Source: Candidula unifasciata
Lineage: Eukaryota > Mollusca > Gastropoda > Stylommatophora > Geomitridae
DNA length: 64,000 nt
NCBI GenBank assembly: GCA_905116865.2
Contig: CAJHNH020000231.1
Location: 77,001 to 141,000 of the forward strand
Direction of reading: 5' to 3'
Positions 10,500-21,720 of this stretch are shown piece after piece (position 1 is the first letter of the stretch; the number at the start of each line of letters is the position of its first letter). A model generated the notes under the pieces. That model had not been told where the DNA came from. It made no database searches and worked only from the letters and a program-made list of their open reading frames with translations. A program made the position numbers and the translations under genes.

Positions 10500-11380
10500 T
10501 ATCTAAGCAATGGCTTTTTGTTCTAGGATGACACAGGCAGAAGTCACGATCAAAACTGTTTGTGCTATTAACAAGATAGCAAGTGGCGAAGAAAGGGTTA
10601 CAGTGCTGCCCAGCAAAACTGACTTGCACAGAGTGATATTTACCTTGGACCGAGGGTGTCAGGAATGGATAGCTGGTGAAAAAGAGTCAGCGGTACAAGA
10701 GCTGATCAATGAAAATTCATGCCCAGGTGACATTCTAATATATACAGATGTGTCTGTAGTGAGAGGTAAGAAGAGTGGGTGGGCTTTTATTGCAAAGGTA
10801 AATGGACACTGCTTGAAATTAGAGAGCCTCGCGTACAACGTCACTACATCCAGTAGGAGAATGGAGGTGGAGGCAGTAATGGCAGCTTTCCCATGGCTTG
10901 AGAGCTGCACAGCCCAACTGTTGTGATTGTAAGAGACTCACAGAGCATGCTATGGAAAACTGAAACTGGTGTCCTGTGCAAGAGTGGTTTGCATCAGTTG
11001 ATAAGACATGGACCTAGAGCATATCATGGATTTTCTGTCCAGGATATTCAGGTGTATGAAGTAACCAGCGGGCTGATAGAGTGGTTGTCGCCGCTCGTCT
11101 GGTGAGGCTCTATATGATAAAACGGATGTAGTGAAGGCTCTATGGTATCAAACAGACAGTGCATAAGAACAGATAGGGAATCCATTCACTGTAAAACTCA
11201 TTCAACAGCGAGTGAGTAGAGGTTCCGGAAGATATTCAACACTGAAGGGAAAACAGAGGCAGGTTTTTAATCAGGTTGCAACCGGAACTATTAGCATCTC
11301 AACTTTTCCTGGCTACTGAAGAAGGGGACGAAGCATGTATGGGAATGTCCTGAGTGCAGTGATGGCTTGATTGATTGATT
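10500..11380 (+). mobile_element. RNase H-bearing LINE, second subfamily, 3' end
   Basis: An open segment at 10510-10926 contains CPGDILIYTDVSVVRGKKSG, the first strand of RNase H with its Asp (Y-T-D), and RRMEVEAVMAAFPWLES with the catalytic Glu region. Broken frames continue through RHGPRAYH and reach the family's 3' block at 11296-11372. The copy at 26755-27660 is the closest relative. Orientation is opposite to the neighbouring fragment at 9664-10335. Confidence 0.82.
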
Positions 11381-11499
11381 AATTCATTCATTGGTTTAAA
11401 AACAAAAATAATCAGCAGACAGTCACAATACTTCTTGCCTAAAAAGGACACAGCTGTTGTTAGTTAGGTACAGTTAAGCATGGTACATGAATCAGGCTA

Positions 11500-11890
11500 T
11501 TCTGTGATATATGCAAAGTGCAGAAAGTTAACATAATTAATCTATTTCAGGAAATATACCTTCCATGTATATTAACATAAATATAGTATTTTCTTATACA
11601 TGCCAAATTCCATAGGTTAACACAATGTATCTCATGATATATGCCAACCAATGTATGTTAACAAAACTCATGCATTTATTTTTTATGTTAACTGCTGTCA
11701 GTTGACAAAATTAATAAATTTTGTGTTGAAATGTACACTGCAGTAAGTTAACATTACCTAATTTTTTTTTTTAAACATATTCAAACTGACGTAAGTTAAC
11801 ATAATTAATCTATTTTGTGGTATAATGTAAAATGCCACATGTTAACACAATTAATGCATTTTATAAAATATAAAAATGGTTAACAAAATT
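11500..11890. repeat. Very degenerate tandem repeat around GTTAACA(T/C)AATTAAT
   Basis: The phrase GTTAACA with AATTAATC or similar recurs roughly every 55-60 bp in AT-rich DNA. Probably an old minisatellite. Confidence 0.5.
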
Positions 11891-12159
11891 TATGCACATA
11901 CAAAAAGGAAACACATTCTGATATTCTGATGCCAGTAGCAACTACAATGAAAATGATCAATCACAAGTAAATCAGGTATTCTGACATCATTAATATTGCC
12001 ATCATCAAGTGGGTTGAAAAGAGTAATGGGAATTACTAAAGGAATTAGGATTCAGAATTCAAAAATTAAGGGAACTATTTACACCAGTGGCTAGCAAAGA
12101 CCCGAAGACACATTTTATTTTCATACCCCCATACTTTTTATAGTGATAACGAAGAACAG

Positions 12160-12520
12160 CCCTAGAAAAACCTAAGCACACAATTACAAAATGTGAGATG
12201 AGAAGCATAAGAAATGTGGTGGTAACAAGGAGAGACAGAGTCACCAATGAAGAACTAAGAAGAATGGTAGGCACAGTACTGCTCAATGAGTTCATCAAAT
12301 ATTAAAAAAATCAAATGGATGGCTTGGGTTATCTGATCAGAATGGAACAAAATCAGCCAGCAGCTAGAGCATACTTCATCAGAACAGCAGGCTAAAAGAC
12401 AAGAGGCAATTAAGAAAGAGATGGGTAGAGGGAGTACAAGAGACCTATAGAAATGTAATATGACATTAACACAAGCTTTGCAACTAGCAACAACAACAAC
12501 AAAACAGGAAACCACAACTA
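12160..12520 (+). mobile_element. LINE C-terminal fragment, same family as 33220-33540
   Basis: Plus-strand frames give RSIRNVVVTRRDRVTNEELR, then WNKISQQLEHTS and KKEMGRG. The copy at 33220-33540 aligns over its length. The pattern (N-E-E-L-R, then I-K-W-F-G-H-L-like, then basic tail) is that of LINE ORF2 C-termini. Confidence 0.7.
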
Positions 12521-12774
12521 ACTCATCTCTGTGACACTTTTGGCACAGGCAGTAGGACTAAAGAAGAAAGAAAGACGAAGAATAAAGAACTTATCATTTA
12601 TAAATATTAGAATCACAAAGAGGAATGCATTCTAAAGAAAGTTTTTTTTTTGTTTTTTGTTTGCTAACTGATATTGTGGCCCAAACACATGGGAAAGACT
12701 AGTCTACACAACTTATATGTAGACACATAAAACAACTGTTTTTAATAAAGAATGAAAAGAAAAACATACAATCA

Positions 12775-13430
12775 ACCAATCAATCCTCATCACCCCCAGA
12801 GGGCAGAGACAAACTGTCACCACTCAATTCGATCCTGAGCCATCCTCTCTTTCTCCAGTTTTGTCCTTCGCGTAGCCTTGAGTTCAGTCTCAAAGGTTCA
12901 CTTCCAAGTGCCTCTGGGCCTGCCTCTTCCTCGCTGTCCTTGTTTTGTCTACTTCACAGTCTGTCTCAGCTGTCTCTCTTTCTTTTTATGAGGACGTGTC
13001 CAATCCACCTCCATCACTGTTTTTTTATTTCTAATTTTACATCTTCTGTCATTTGTTGTCATCTAGAATTCCATGCGAACCCCAACAATCTTGTGAGAAG
13101 TCTTCCTTCAAAACCTCTGATCAAACTCTCTATCTTTCTGTCTGTTTTCCAAGCTTCTGCTCCATAGAGGAGAACTGTTCTAACGCATATTTTATATATC
13201 ATGAGTTTAGTATTAGTGTAGTATATGTTTAATCTCCAGACACTTTGAAGTCTGTTGTAAGCAGCACTTGCCTTTGCAATTCTCTGCTTGATTTCAACCA
13301 TTACAATTCCATCCGATAAGATATTGCTCCCCAGGTAAGTGAAGTCAGTTGCTGTTTCCAAACCTACATTATCTATTACTATAGATCTTTAACATTTGGG
13401 GTTTATCTCCAGCAGTTTTCTTTTATTGAC
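12775..13430 (-). mobile_element. LINE, reverse-transcriptase thumb to C-terminus
   Basis: On the minus strand a frame at 13059-13361 reads TATDFTYLGSNILSDGIVMV, then IAKASAAYNRLQSVWRLNIY and VRTVLLYGAEAWKTDRKIES. Further along, with frame breaks, come RGRGRPRGTWK and LEKERMAQDRIEW. These are the F-T-Y-L-G-S, L-Y-G-(A/S)-E-(A/S)-W and G-R-P-x-x-T-W blocks of endonuclease-type LINEs. The gene is a truncated relic. Confidence 0.9.
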
Positions 13431-13689
13431 ACTGATTCTGACAAATGTACAGCTTATAAGAATCATGTCACTAGTCAAGCAACTAGCTTGCTTTTTTGTC
13501 AGTTTTCAAGAAAATTACTACAATAAACAGCATACAAACATTAAATGGGATGAATTCAAGAGAGGCAAAGACATAAGAGAAAGGTCTGGGTACCACTAGT
13601 ATCAACAGTTCTTAAAAAAAAAAAAAAGGCAGATACTAGGCACATCATGAAGAGAAGCAAACAGAGGATCACCAAACAATCACTGAATC

Positions 13690-14152
13690 TGGAAACACAT
13701 GGACTCAGGAAATGAAGTAATCCCAGAAAAACCCTCGGCAAAGCACAGGTGAAGGAGGCCAGAGATGCTGGATTGGATCCCATCCATGATATCAAAATAA
13801 CTGCACAGAGAGAACAGAATGGAGGACTGCAATCCATATGTGACACATAACCACTACTACTACTACTACCACTTTTTTTTTCTTCCTCCTCATGCTGCTG
13901 CTTCTTTTTGTTCTTGTTCTTCTTCCGCTTCTCCTACTTCTTCTTTTCTCCTTCTTCTCCCCCTCATTATTCTTCTCCTCATTCTTCTTCTTCTTCTTTT
14001 TCTCCTCATTCTTCTTCTTCCTCTTCTTCTCCTCCTCCTTCTTCTTCTTCTGCTTCTTATTCTTCATTTTCTTATTCTTCAAGAGTCAAAATGACTGCAA
14101 AGAGAGAACAGAATGGAGGACTGGAAGCCCTATGTGACACATAACCGTACAA
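13690..14152 (+). mobile_element. LINE terminal fragment, its last 55 bp duplicated around a CTT tract
   Basis: AGAGAGAACAGAATGGAGGA with TATGTGACACATAACC occurs at about 13806-13855 and again at 14100-14146, on either side of the pyrimidine tract. The first copy is preceded by LINE-like C-terminal coding (a frame ending REQNGGLQS) and followed by (CTA)n. Confidence 0.65.
13861..14085. repeat. Imperfect CTT/TTC pyrimidine tract
   Basis: About 225 bp almost entirely C and T on the plus strand. Frames here are low-complexity artefacts. Confidence 0.95.
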
Positions 14153-14339
14153 CCAGATGATGATGATAAATACAACATTCAGGAGCCTGGGTTCATTTTA
14201 AAACTGCTTGCATGAACATTTCACTCATGTCACAACTGAGCACTGAACTTTAGACTGCTGTAATGGTAGGCAAGAAAACTAAAAACTACACTACAAGAAA
14301 GGTAATTCTAGCCACTTGGTAAAACTAAAACAGCATGCA

Positions 14340-14440
14340 AACACAAAAACAAAACTAGACACAAAGAAACAATCCATCACCCAAAACACACAAAAACATA
14401 GCTAGACACAAAGAAACAATCCATTCCCCCAGAAAAAACA
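14340..14440. repeat. Two-copy 60-bp tandem repeat
   Basis: CTAGACACAAAGAAACAATC with following CCAT occurs at about 14356 and 14413. Confidence 0.7.
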
Positions 14441-14747
14441 TTTCACACTAAATGAATGTACATGATAGACTAGCACATGCTGTTTGATTACACATTGCTA
14501 TATATAAACTATTCACTACAAGAAGGTAGTTTATTTCAAATCTGTCAGTGCAGCTGTTACCTAAATTACACGTTGAAATGTCAAATCATGTTACATCCTA
14601 GGTCAGTTATAAGCCTGTTGATAGAACATATCAATATCAGTGATAATCCATAAGATTAATTCTATCTCTTCCTTTCTTTTTTTCCTCTTCTCCCTCTCAT
14701 TGTGGGTTCAAATCCAAATGGAGCAGGAATTTAAACAACAACAAAAT

Positions 14748-14920
14748 TACCTAGGCCCCCAGCTCGACCCAGCCTTAAATGAGTACCAGGTAAAGTACTG
14801 GGAAGTAAAAGTGGCTGGCATCATGTTGACCATATCACCTGACTGGTCTTGAAAGATTTAGGTCTAGCCCTATATGCCCAATACCCCTGAAGGTGTGGAA
14901 AAGAGTCATTTCCTTTTACT
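14748..14920 (+). mobile_element. SINE A, 5'-truncated
   Basis: GACCCAGCCTTAAATGAGTA, GGGAAGTAAAAGTGGC, GGTCTAGCCCTATATGCCCA and the terminal hairpin ACCCCTGAAGGTGTGG follow the SINE A order. The tRNA-like head is missing. Confidence 0.85.
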
Positions 14921-15167
14921 TCTAATTGCCCTCCCTCTCTGTCTCTTTCTCACATAAATGCACTAAATACACTCTTAATCTGGTTTGGATATGTATCAAG
15001 ACTATCAACAGATGGTGCACCACAGTCACAGATGTAATGGAGGCAAAGTCACAGGCCTACCAAACAAGCATCGGATAGATAACACTGCCAGGGCTCACAC
15101 CCTATGCCTCTTTAAAGCCTGATGTTTAAATGTAGATAAGGACTGGATGAAAAGAAGAAGAAAAAGA

Positions 15168-15330
15168 ATCTGGAGGAGGAAGAAGAAGAAGAAGAAGAAG
15201 AAGAAGAAGAAGAAGAAGAAGAAGAAGAAGAAGAAGAAGAAGAAGAAGAAGAAGAAGAAGAAGCAGCAGCAGAGGGATCTGTAAGAAGAAGAATTTTAGG
15301 GAAGAAGGAGGAGGAGGAGAAGAAGAAGAA
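15168..15330. repeat. (GAA)n microsatellite
   Basis: A nearly pure GAA run from about 15180 to 15262 with interrupted purine flanks. Confidence 0.97.
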
Positions 15331-15544
15331 TTTGTCATTCTCAAGCCAAGGGGACAACCAATGCAGCTTTGAACTGCACTTAAGAAACCTCCCAAGAGAC
15401 TTTAACTGGAAAGAGCCTCACAAAACCATCAGTGTGTGTGGTTCTGTTTGCAGTGAACTATAAATTTACTTGGTCCCTAATAAGACAACACTGCTCAAGA
15501 GAGAAATGCAGGTAGGGTGCTAGTTTCTCAAAGAAAAAACTGAT

Positions 15545-15785
15545 TTAACAACATAAAGGTGGACTCTTCATTACCACAATAAGTAATAGAAAACATCTTC
15601 GGAAAACATGTTGAATATTTTCATTCAGCAAGTAATAGAAAAACCTCTTGAATATTATATCTGCAGGTAAAAGAAAACATACTGAGTAGTATAATATCAG
15701 TAAGTAATATAAAAACTCTTGAGTACTTTCAGCAAGTAGCATAAAGCATTTAAGTACTAACATTTTAGCAAGTAATAGAAAACAT
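15545..15785. repeat. Degenerate tandem repeat, AAGTAATAGAAAACATC core
   Basis: The core recurs about five times with variable spacing (near 15580, 15630, 15700, 15735, 15770). Confidence 0.55.
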
Positions 15786-15949
15786 CTCCAGCATTCCCAT
15801 ATCTATGATGCTTAAAAAGAAGCCCCTGACAGAGAAGGAAAAGTAGGTGTGGTTCAGTATTAGCTGCTGCTAGCACCTTGAGTGCTGTCAGACCTTTCCT
15901 GGCTCTAAGTATGACGTTGTCTACAGATACTTGTAGGACAAGCACCTGT

Positions 15950-16300
15950 CAAATCTGGTAATCCTAGTTTCAGCTTCATAGCAAACGGGTCACCCCATAG
16001 TTGCTCCGCTCCTGTGCCAACGAAAAAACATACGTAGCTCACAGTGTCACGCCATGCACTCAACTCAGAAGCTAGGCGATGAAACTATATCCTTCCAGTC
16101 TATAAATGGAGCAAAAATTCAACAGCCACCGTCTGGCAGAAGCAAAAAAACAAAAGTTGGCCATGCCTAGCGTCCATTTTGACCTGAAGCATTATATGAG
16201 GGTTAATAAACAGTCACCCCAGCAGTACCCTCCCTATTAGCTGGGGAAGGGACTTAGGACATTACATCCACCAGCAGTCATCGCCCCTACAACAACCTGC
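15950..16300 (+). mobile_element. Interspersed repeat D, unclassified
   Basis: TTTCAGCTTCATAGCAAACG and GCTCCGCTCCTGTGCCA recur at 30775-30835 on the same strand and, more diverged, on the minus strand at 19195-19235. Dispersed copies on both strands indicate a mobile repeat; no coding or tRNA-like head was seen. Confidence 0.6.
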
Positions 16301-16635
16301 CTGCCTTCGTTAACGACTGTTCACCCAACAGCCATGCAGTTCTTTGGCACGAAGGAGACACCTTGAACTTGGGTTTCGGACTGCCGACTCCCTACAAGAT
16401 ATTTTATGTTTTGTTATCCTCTTACTTAGTAGGGAGTATTTTATCCTGTCCGTTTTCTTGACATCTATACCACACATGCTTACGACTGGTGTAGGTCTAC
16501 TGACAATGTGGGTATTCAGACAGAACCATGTTTAAGAAGCCTTAATGTCTTTGATGAAGCTTTTGATGTCAAAACTTTAAATCTACACATGTCAACAGTG
16601 TAAACCTACTGACGTCAAAGTACAGGCCAGAACTT

Positions 16636-17163
16636 ATCACGATAGAGTTACTTCCCATCCCATTCATGCAGCAGAAGGTCATTTGGCCTGACCTATGTTG
16701 TGAAAGGGGTGGGGGTGGGGGGGGGGGGGGGGGGGGGGTTATGATATGGCTTCATTTGGCGTTCGCTCGTCATGTACTATGTTTGCGGGAGGTTGTGTTG
16801 TCGTAAGTCTCTTTGGAGCACTGCAGCACCTCTGTCCAAGTAGGAAGTACTGCAGGAGGAAATGCCGCAGGTGTGATCGCTTGTATCGAAACTAGGATGT
16901 TTCTGTATTTCTATGCTTCTTACACCTCAGAAAAAGAAGCGACTGCCAAGTAAATTAGAAATATAAAAACATCCCAGTTTTGCTACTCACGAATCATAAT
17001 CCCTCAAGTGAGCGGTGACAACATGATAAAAGAGAGAATGGTTGAACCATTGAAAATAAGGAATACATGACACCCCACAACATACGATTGGCCGTGTGAC
17101 CGGCCGCGGAATGAATAGGATGGGAAGTAACTCTCACCGCGTGGACAATTTCATGATAAGAAC
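16636..17163. mobile_element. Fold-back element with long inverted repeats, about 528 bp
   Basis: The left arm TTATCACGATAGAGTTACTT with CCCATCCCATTCAT matches the reverse complement of the right arm (GTGAGAGTTACTTCCCATCC, TATTCATT). An inner hairpin pairs AGGATGTTTCTGTATTTCTA near 16893 with TAGAAATATAAAAACATCC near 16958. GAAC flanks both ends, a possible short target duplication. A 33-base poly-G-rich run (16706-16738) lies in the left arm. No transposase frame. Confidence 0.75.
16706..16738. repeat. G-rich tract within the fold-back element
   Basis: G4-T-G5-T-G22 pattern, able in principle to form a quadruplex. Confidence 0.9.
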
Positions 17164-17411
17164 CTACAAACCTACTGATGTTAAAAGTATAAACATACCC
17201 ATGTCAACAGTTTAAATGTACTGACACCAAAAGTATAACCCCCTGATATCAAAGTACAAATCTACTGCTGTCAAAAGTACAGACCTCTTGACAACAGATT
17301 TATAAACCTACTCATGTCAAAATTATAAGTCTATTGATGTAAAAAGTATAATCTCTTAAAAAGTAAAATGTTCACAGATGTAAACTGTAAAACAAAAACA
17401 CAAGCATAGTC

Positions 17412-17590
17412 AAAATGTAACCATAAATAATTCTGGAATACATGCAAAGGAAAAAGTAAAATGGGCAATAATTTAACCATAAATAATCCTGGAATACATG
17501 CAAAGAAAAAAGTGAAAAGGGCAATAATTTTATTATAAATAATTCTGGAATATACGTACAGGAAAAACTGAAATAGGCAACAATTCTACT
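17412..17590. repeat. Tandem repeat, 56-bp unit, 3 copies
   Basis: AACCATAAATAATTCTGGAA begins near 17419, 17475 and (TTATAAATAATTC) 17531. Confidence 0.85.
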
Positions 17591-18023
17591 GGTAGACTTC
17601 AACCTGGCTGCTTCCAGATACGAAGATAAGTGATATTGTGTTTTTGTGAAGTATTGTCTAATTTATGTATGTGCTGATGAAGGCTCCATAGCCGCAACAT
17701 TTACATTTTGTTTGTGTTTGTTATACTGTGAAGCTCGCTGATATACTTTTTTGTTTGGGTTTATATCTCTCCTCAACAATTTAAGCATTCAGATTCATGA
17801 CTGCCCTGGTACTATCCACCACAACCGGCCACACCGAAACGTTACAACGGGTATAGAGCGAGTGGAAGACCTCGGAAAATATACAGAAATGAACATCAGT
17901 CTTAACAGTGCTCTTGACAGAGCTCATCAACGAACCTTACATCTACCCCGACACTTCGATGAGGTAAAAGGTGGAAGAGAAGAAGAAGAAGATTCATGAC
18001 AAATATGTGTGTATCTTTCTCAC

Positions 18024-18119
18024 CTCTGCTCTGACCGCTTTCAGTATAGTGTAGGGAGCAAACCCTATCTCGCCTTTGTAGTTACGTAGTTTCCACCAAT
18101 TCTTGCTGCTGTCCAGCAC
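18024..18119 (-). CDS. EPS8: EPS8 exon: second part of SH3 domain
   Basis: Exactly 32 codons, phase 0 at both ends: VLDSSKNWWKLRNYKGEIGF followed by APYTILKAVRAE. The WW pair, the K-(L/V)-R-N segment, G-F-x-P and the closing I-L strand complete the SH3 fold begun at 21720. Position 4 of the G-F-(V/A)-P motif is intact, while the usual Asn-Asn after Pro is Tyr-Thr. Acceptor TCTCAACAG, donor GTGAGAAAG. Downstream the intron opens into repeat-rich DNA and the next placed exon is 11 kb away. Confidence 0.96.
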
Positions 18120-18239
18120 CTGTTGAGATACCACACATAAAACATATATATATACTTAAGAAAGACGGATAATATAACTGAAATTTATATGGTAAATTCA
18201 GGATATAAAACTTCTTTTGGCAGCCTCAGTATCTTACTG

Positions 18240-18960
18240 AAAACAGGACAACATGTCTCTGTGTAGTCAAGGATATCAAGTTTTCTGCGATAACATGACA
18301 GAATGTCTCTGTGAAATTAAGGATATCCCACATCTGGCATTGGGTGGGGTGGGGGGACATGCCAAAATGTCTCTGCAAAGCAAGGATATCAGACAACACT
18401 GAGGGGACATGACATCATGTCTCGGTGCAGCCAAGGATATGAGACAACACTGAGGGGACATGACATCATGTCTCCGTGCAGCCAAGGATATCAGACAACA
18501 CTGAGGGGACATGACATCATGTCTCCGTGCAGCCAAGGATATCAGACAACACTGAGGGGACATGACATCATGTCTCCGTGCAGCCAAGGATATGAGACAA
18601 CACTGAGGGGACATGACATCATGTCTCCGTGCAGCCAAGGATATCAGACAACACTGAGGGGACATGACATCATGTCTCCGTGCGGTTAAGGATATCAGAC
18701 AACACTGAGGGGACATGACATCATATCTCCGTGCAGCCAAGGATATGAGACAACACTGAGGGGACATGACATCATGTCTCTGTGCGGTTAAGGATATCAG
18801 ACAACACTGAGGGGACATGACATCATGTCTCCGTGCGGTTAAGGATATCAGACAACACTGAGGGGACATGACATCATGTCTCCGTGCAGCCAAGGATATC
18901 AGACAACACTGAGGGGACATGACATCATGTCTCGGTGCAGTCAAGGATATGAGGTATCTG
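18240..18960. repeat. Minisatellite, 51-bp unit, about 11 regular copies plus degenerate edge copies
   Basis: TGTCTC(C/G)GTGCAG(C)CAAGG recurs exactly every 51 bp from 18418 to 18928. Because 51 is a multiple of 3, long repetitive frames run through it on both strands (for example 18276-19073 minus); they are not genes. It shares the GGATATCAG core with the next array. Confidence 0.97.
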
Positions 18961-19261
18961 TCTGAGAACATATGCAGCTGCTGAACTGTTGTAATTGCTA
19001 CTTCCAGAATAATGAACTGCAATTCTAGTAGCAGAATGTTTGTCCTGGCACTTCTGACAGCTGCTTTATGCATTTAGTGCATGTGGATGCTACTTGATTA
19101 GCTCTGCTAAAATCAGTCTGCTTCAATTTCTTTTTCTTTTGTCCCCACAAGAAGTGGTGATGGCTATTCTATGGGGTTTTTGCAGGTACAAAAACAGAAA
19201 CTATGGGGTGACCCATTTGCTGTGAAGCTGGAGCTGTGGTTAACTGATTAACTTACTGACT

Positions 19262-20835
19262 GTGTAGTCAAGTATGTCAGGCATCTCTGGGACAGCAGGG
19301 AATAGTGCCTTTTTGTATTCAAGGATATCAGGCATCTCTGGGAAAGCAGGAAGAGTGCCTTTTTGTATTCAAGGATATCAGGCATCTCTGGGAAAGCAGG
19401 AAGAGTGCCTTTTTGTATTCAAGGATATCAGGCATCTCTGGGAAAGCAGGGAATAGTGCCTTTTTGTATTCAAGGATATCAGGCATCTCTGGGAAAGCAG
19501 GGAATAGTGCCTTTTTGTATTCAAGGATATCAGGCATATCTGGGAAAGCAGGGAAGAGTGCCTTTTTGTATTCAAGGATATCAGACATTTCTGGGAAAGC
19601 AGGAAGAGTGCCTTTTTGTATTCAAGGATATCAGGCATTTCCGGGGGAACATGATAGAATAACTGTATTTAGTCAGAGATAACAGGCATCTCTGGAGGAA
19701 CATGATAGAATGTCTGTATATAAAGGATATCAGGCATCTCTGGAGGAACATGATAGAATGTCTGTTTGTAAAGGATATCAGGCATCTCTGGAGGAACATG
19801 ATAGAATGTTTGTTTGTAAAGGATATCAGGCATCTCTCTTTGAACTAAATCTAATCACAGACAGCAGATATCACTGGTGGGAACATCGTAGAATGCTCTA
19901 TGTGGTCAAAGATATCAGGTGTCTCTATGGGATCATAGTAAAACATTTCTATGTGGTCAAGGATATCAGGCATTTCTCGGGAAAGATAGAAGAATGATTT
20001 TATTTAGACAAGGATAGCACCTTTAGACTAGGTTTCTGGGGAAACATGGAAAAACGCTCTTAAGTAGACAAGGATATCATGCATTTCTCAGGAAAGAATG
20101 TCTTTATTTTCATCAGAGAATGTGGTAGAATGACTTCATGTAGACAAGGATATCAGGAATTTCATGGGGGAACGTGGTTGAATGACTTCATGTAGACAAG
20201 GATATCAGGAATTTCATGGGGGAACGTGGTTGAATGACTTCACGTAGACATGGATATCAGGCATTTCATTAGTGAACATGGTAGAATTCATGTAGACAAG
20301 GATATCTGGCATTTCTTTGGGGAACATGGTAGAATGACTTCATGTAGACAAGGATATCTGGCATTTCTTTGGGGAACATGGTAGAATGACTTCATGTAGA
20401 CAAGGATATCTGGCATTTCTTTGGGGAACATGGTAGAATGACTTCATGTAGACAAGGATATCAGGCATTTCTCAGGGAAGAAGAAAGAATGTCTATATTT
20501 TTTTCTGGGAATGTGGTAGAAGGACTTCATGTAGACAAGGATATCAGGCATTTTATGGGGGAACATGGTTGAATGACTTCATGCAGTCAAGGATATCAGA
20601 CATTTCTTTGGGAATGTGTTAGAATGACTTCATGTAGACAAGGATATCAGGCATTTCTCAGGGAAGAAGAAAGAATGTCTTTATTTAGACAATGATTTCA
20701 GGGAAAACATGGAAGAAGTGAATGTCTTTATGCAGACAAGGATATCAGGTATTTCATGGGGGAACATGGCAGAATGGCTTTATGTAGACAAGCAAATCAG
20801 GCATTTCTAGGGGAAGAAAGTAGAATGGTCAAGTG
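19262..20835. repeat. Composite minisatellite, 49-57 bp units in three subtype blocks
   Basis: All units share AAGGATATCAGGCATTTCT or near variants. Block 1 (19262-19650, 50/51 bp) has GGGAAAGCAGG and TTTTTGTATTC. Block 2 (about 19650-19850, 49 bp) has GGAGGAACATGATAGAATG. Block 3 (about 19900-20835, 50-60 bp) has GACTTCATGTAGACAAGG. Unit types are homogenised within blocks. Confidence 0.95.
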
Positions 20836-21039
20836 ATTCGTTCGGGATGAGACCGCACTCTTTTACAATTGTTGTGCCATGTGTGAAAGTTAAGAGTTGG
20901 TAAACAGCCTTCCAAAGAACGGGATGTTGAAGATAATGAAACTTGTTCACTAACCTCAAACCCACAGCACCAGCAATAATATTCTATGTATCTTTATATG
21001 TATTTATGTATTCTATAAGGCTCTGCTGCAGCAGCAAAA

Positions 21040-21262
21040 AGTACATAAAAGTTAGTTGCTTATCCTTTACAGGATTTTGCAGTACCAACTCCAGCAATTT
21101 TTGGCTGTTATGATTTTTTCTAGAGAAATTATACGTTCAATAGTTTGCCGTTGCTTTATGAATGGTCAACTCTCGGTAGCACTGTCGAAACCAATGCAAT
21201 TTGTTCTTCTGCCCAACTGCCTGCAGCTGGGATCGAACCCAGCACCCCAGCACTAGGAAGCA
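21040..21262 (-). mobile_element. SINE B copy
   Basis: On the minus strand a tRNA-like B box with GGGTTCGATCCCAGC is followed by CAGTGCTACCGAGAGTTGAC-like body, a GCAAACTATTGAAC segment and AACAGCCAAAAATTGCTGG, the order seen in the plus-strand copies at 40318-40515 and 61445-61665. Confidence 0.72.
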
Positions 21263-21287
21263 TGTACATTCATAAGTCAAATACCAC

Positions 21288-21620
21288 ATCATCATCATCA
21301 TTAAGGGCCTTGTCCGCTGGCGTAGGCGTTCATGCAGCTCCATAGGTCTCAGTCTTTGGTTTTCTGGATCAATTCTCTTGATGATATTCTGCCAGGCCAC
21401 TGTCTTAAGCCGTCTACTATCATTTCACTTGGTCTGCCTCTGCCTCTTCTACCAGTGATCTTTCCAGTTTTTACGATATTTTCCAGTGCTCCTTTTCTCA
21501 CCACATGAAAGAACTTCGTCTTTGTCTTATTGTTGTATATAATATTCTTGATGCGTTAGCCATTTTCCAGGCAATCATTGTTAGTTGTTTTGGTAGTCCA
21601 AAGTATTCGCAACATTCTTT
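21288..21620 (-). mobile_element. LINE 3' end with (ATG)n tail
   Basis: Minus-strand coding is broken but shows the block GRGRGRPSEM and a GCCAGAATATCATCAAGAGA stretch, ending in ATGATGATGATG. It is related to 2228-2530 and 50020-50290. Confidence 0.75.
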
Positions 21621-21644
21621 TCAAGAACCAGAAATACCACATAC

Positions 21645-21720
21645 CTGCACAATATCACCTCTCTGCACAGTCAGTTCTTTGGCATTCTTGCCTACTCTAT
21701 CATGAGCTGCTTCATAAATT
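21645..21720 (-). CDS. EPS8: EPS8 exon: first part of SH3 domain
   Basis: This 76-bp exon encodes IYEAAHDRVGKNAKELTVQR then GDIVQ. It corresponds to the SH3 ALYDY strand (here IYEAAHD), the RT loop and the E-L-(S/T)-V-x-x-G-D-I motif; vertebrate EPS8 has YDFVARNNSELSVLKDDILE. The EPS8 SH3 domain is known for preferring PxxDY ligands such as ABI1. Acceptor TTTACACAG, donor GTATGT. Phase is one base in, 0 out. Confidence 0.94.

Larger units (their letters stand above)
16550..17350. repeat. Degenerate TGATGTCAAAAGTATAAAC tandem repeat, split by a fold-back element
   Basis: Short units built on ACCTACTGATGTCAAAAGTA run from 16550 to about 16635 and from 17164 to about 17350. The element at 16636-17163 lies between. 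Confidence 0.7.

Noticed and set aside
18276..19073. 265-codon repetitive frame (and a plus-strand counterpart)
   Set aside because: By-product of the 51-bp array, open on both strands at once.
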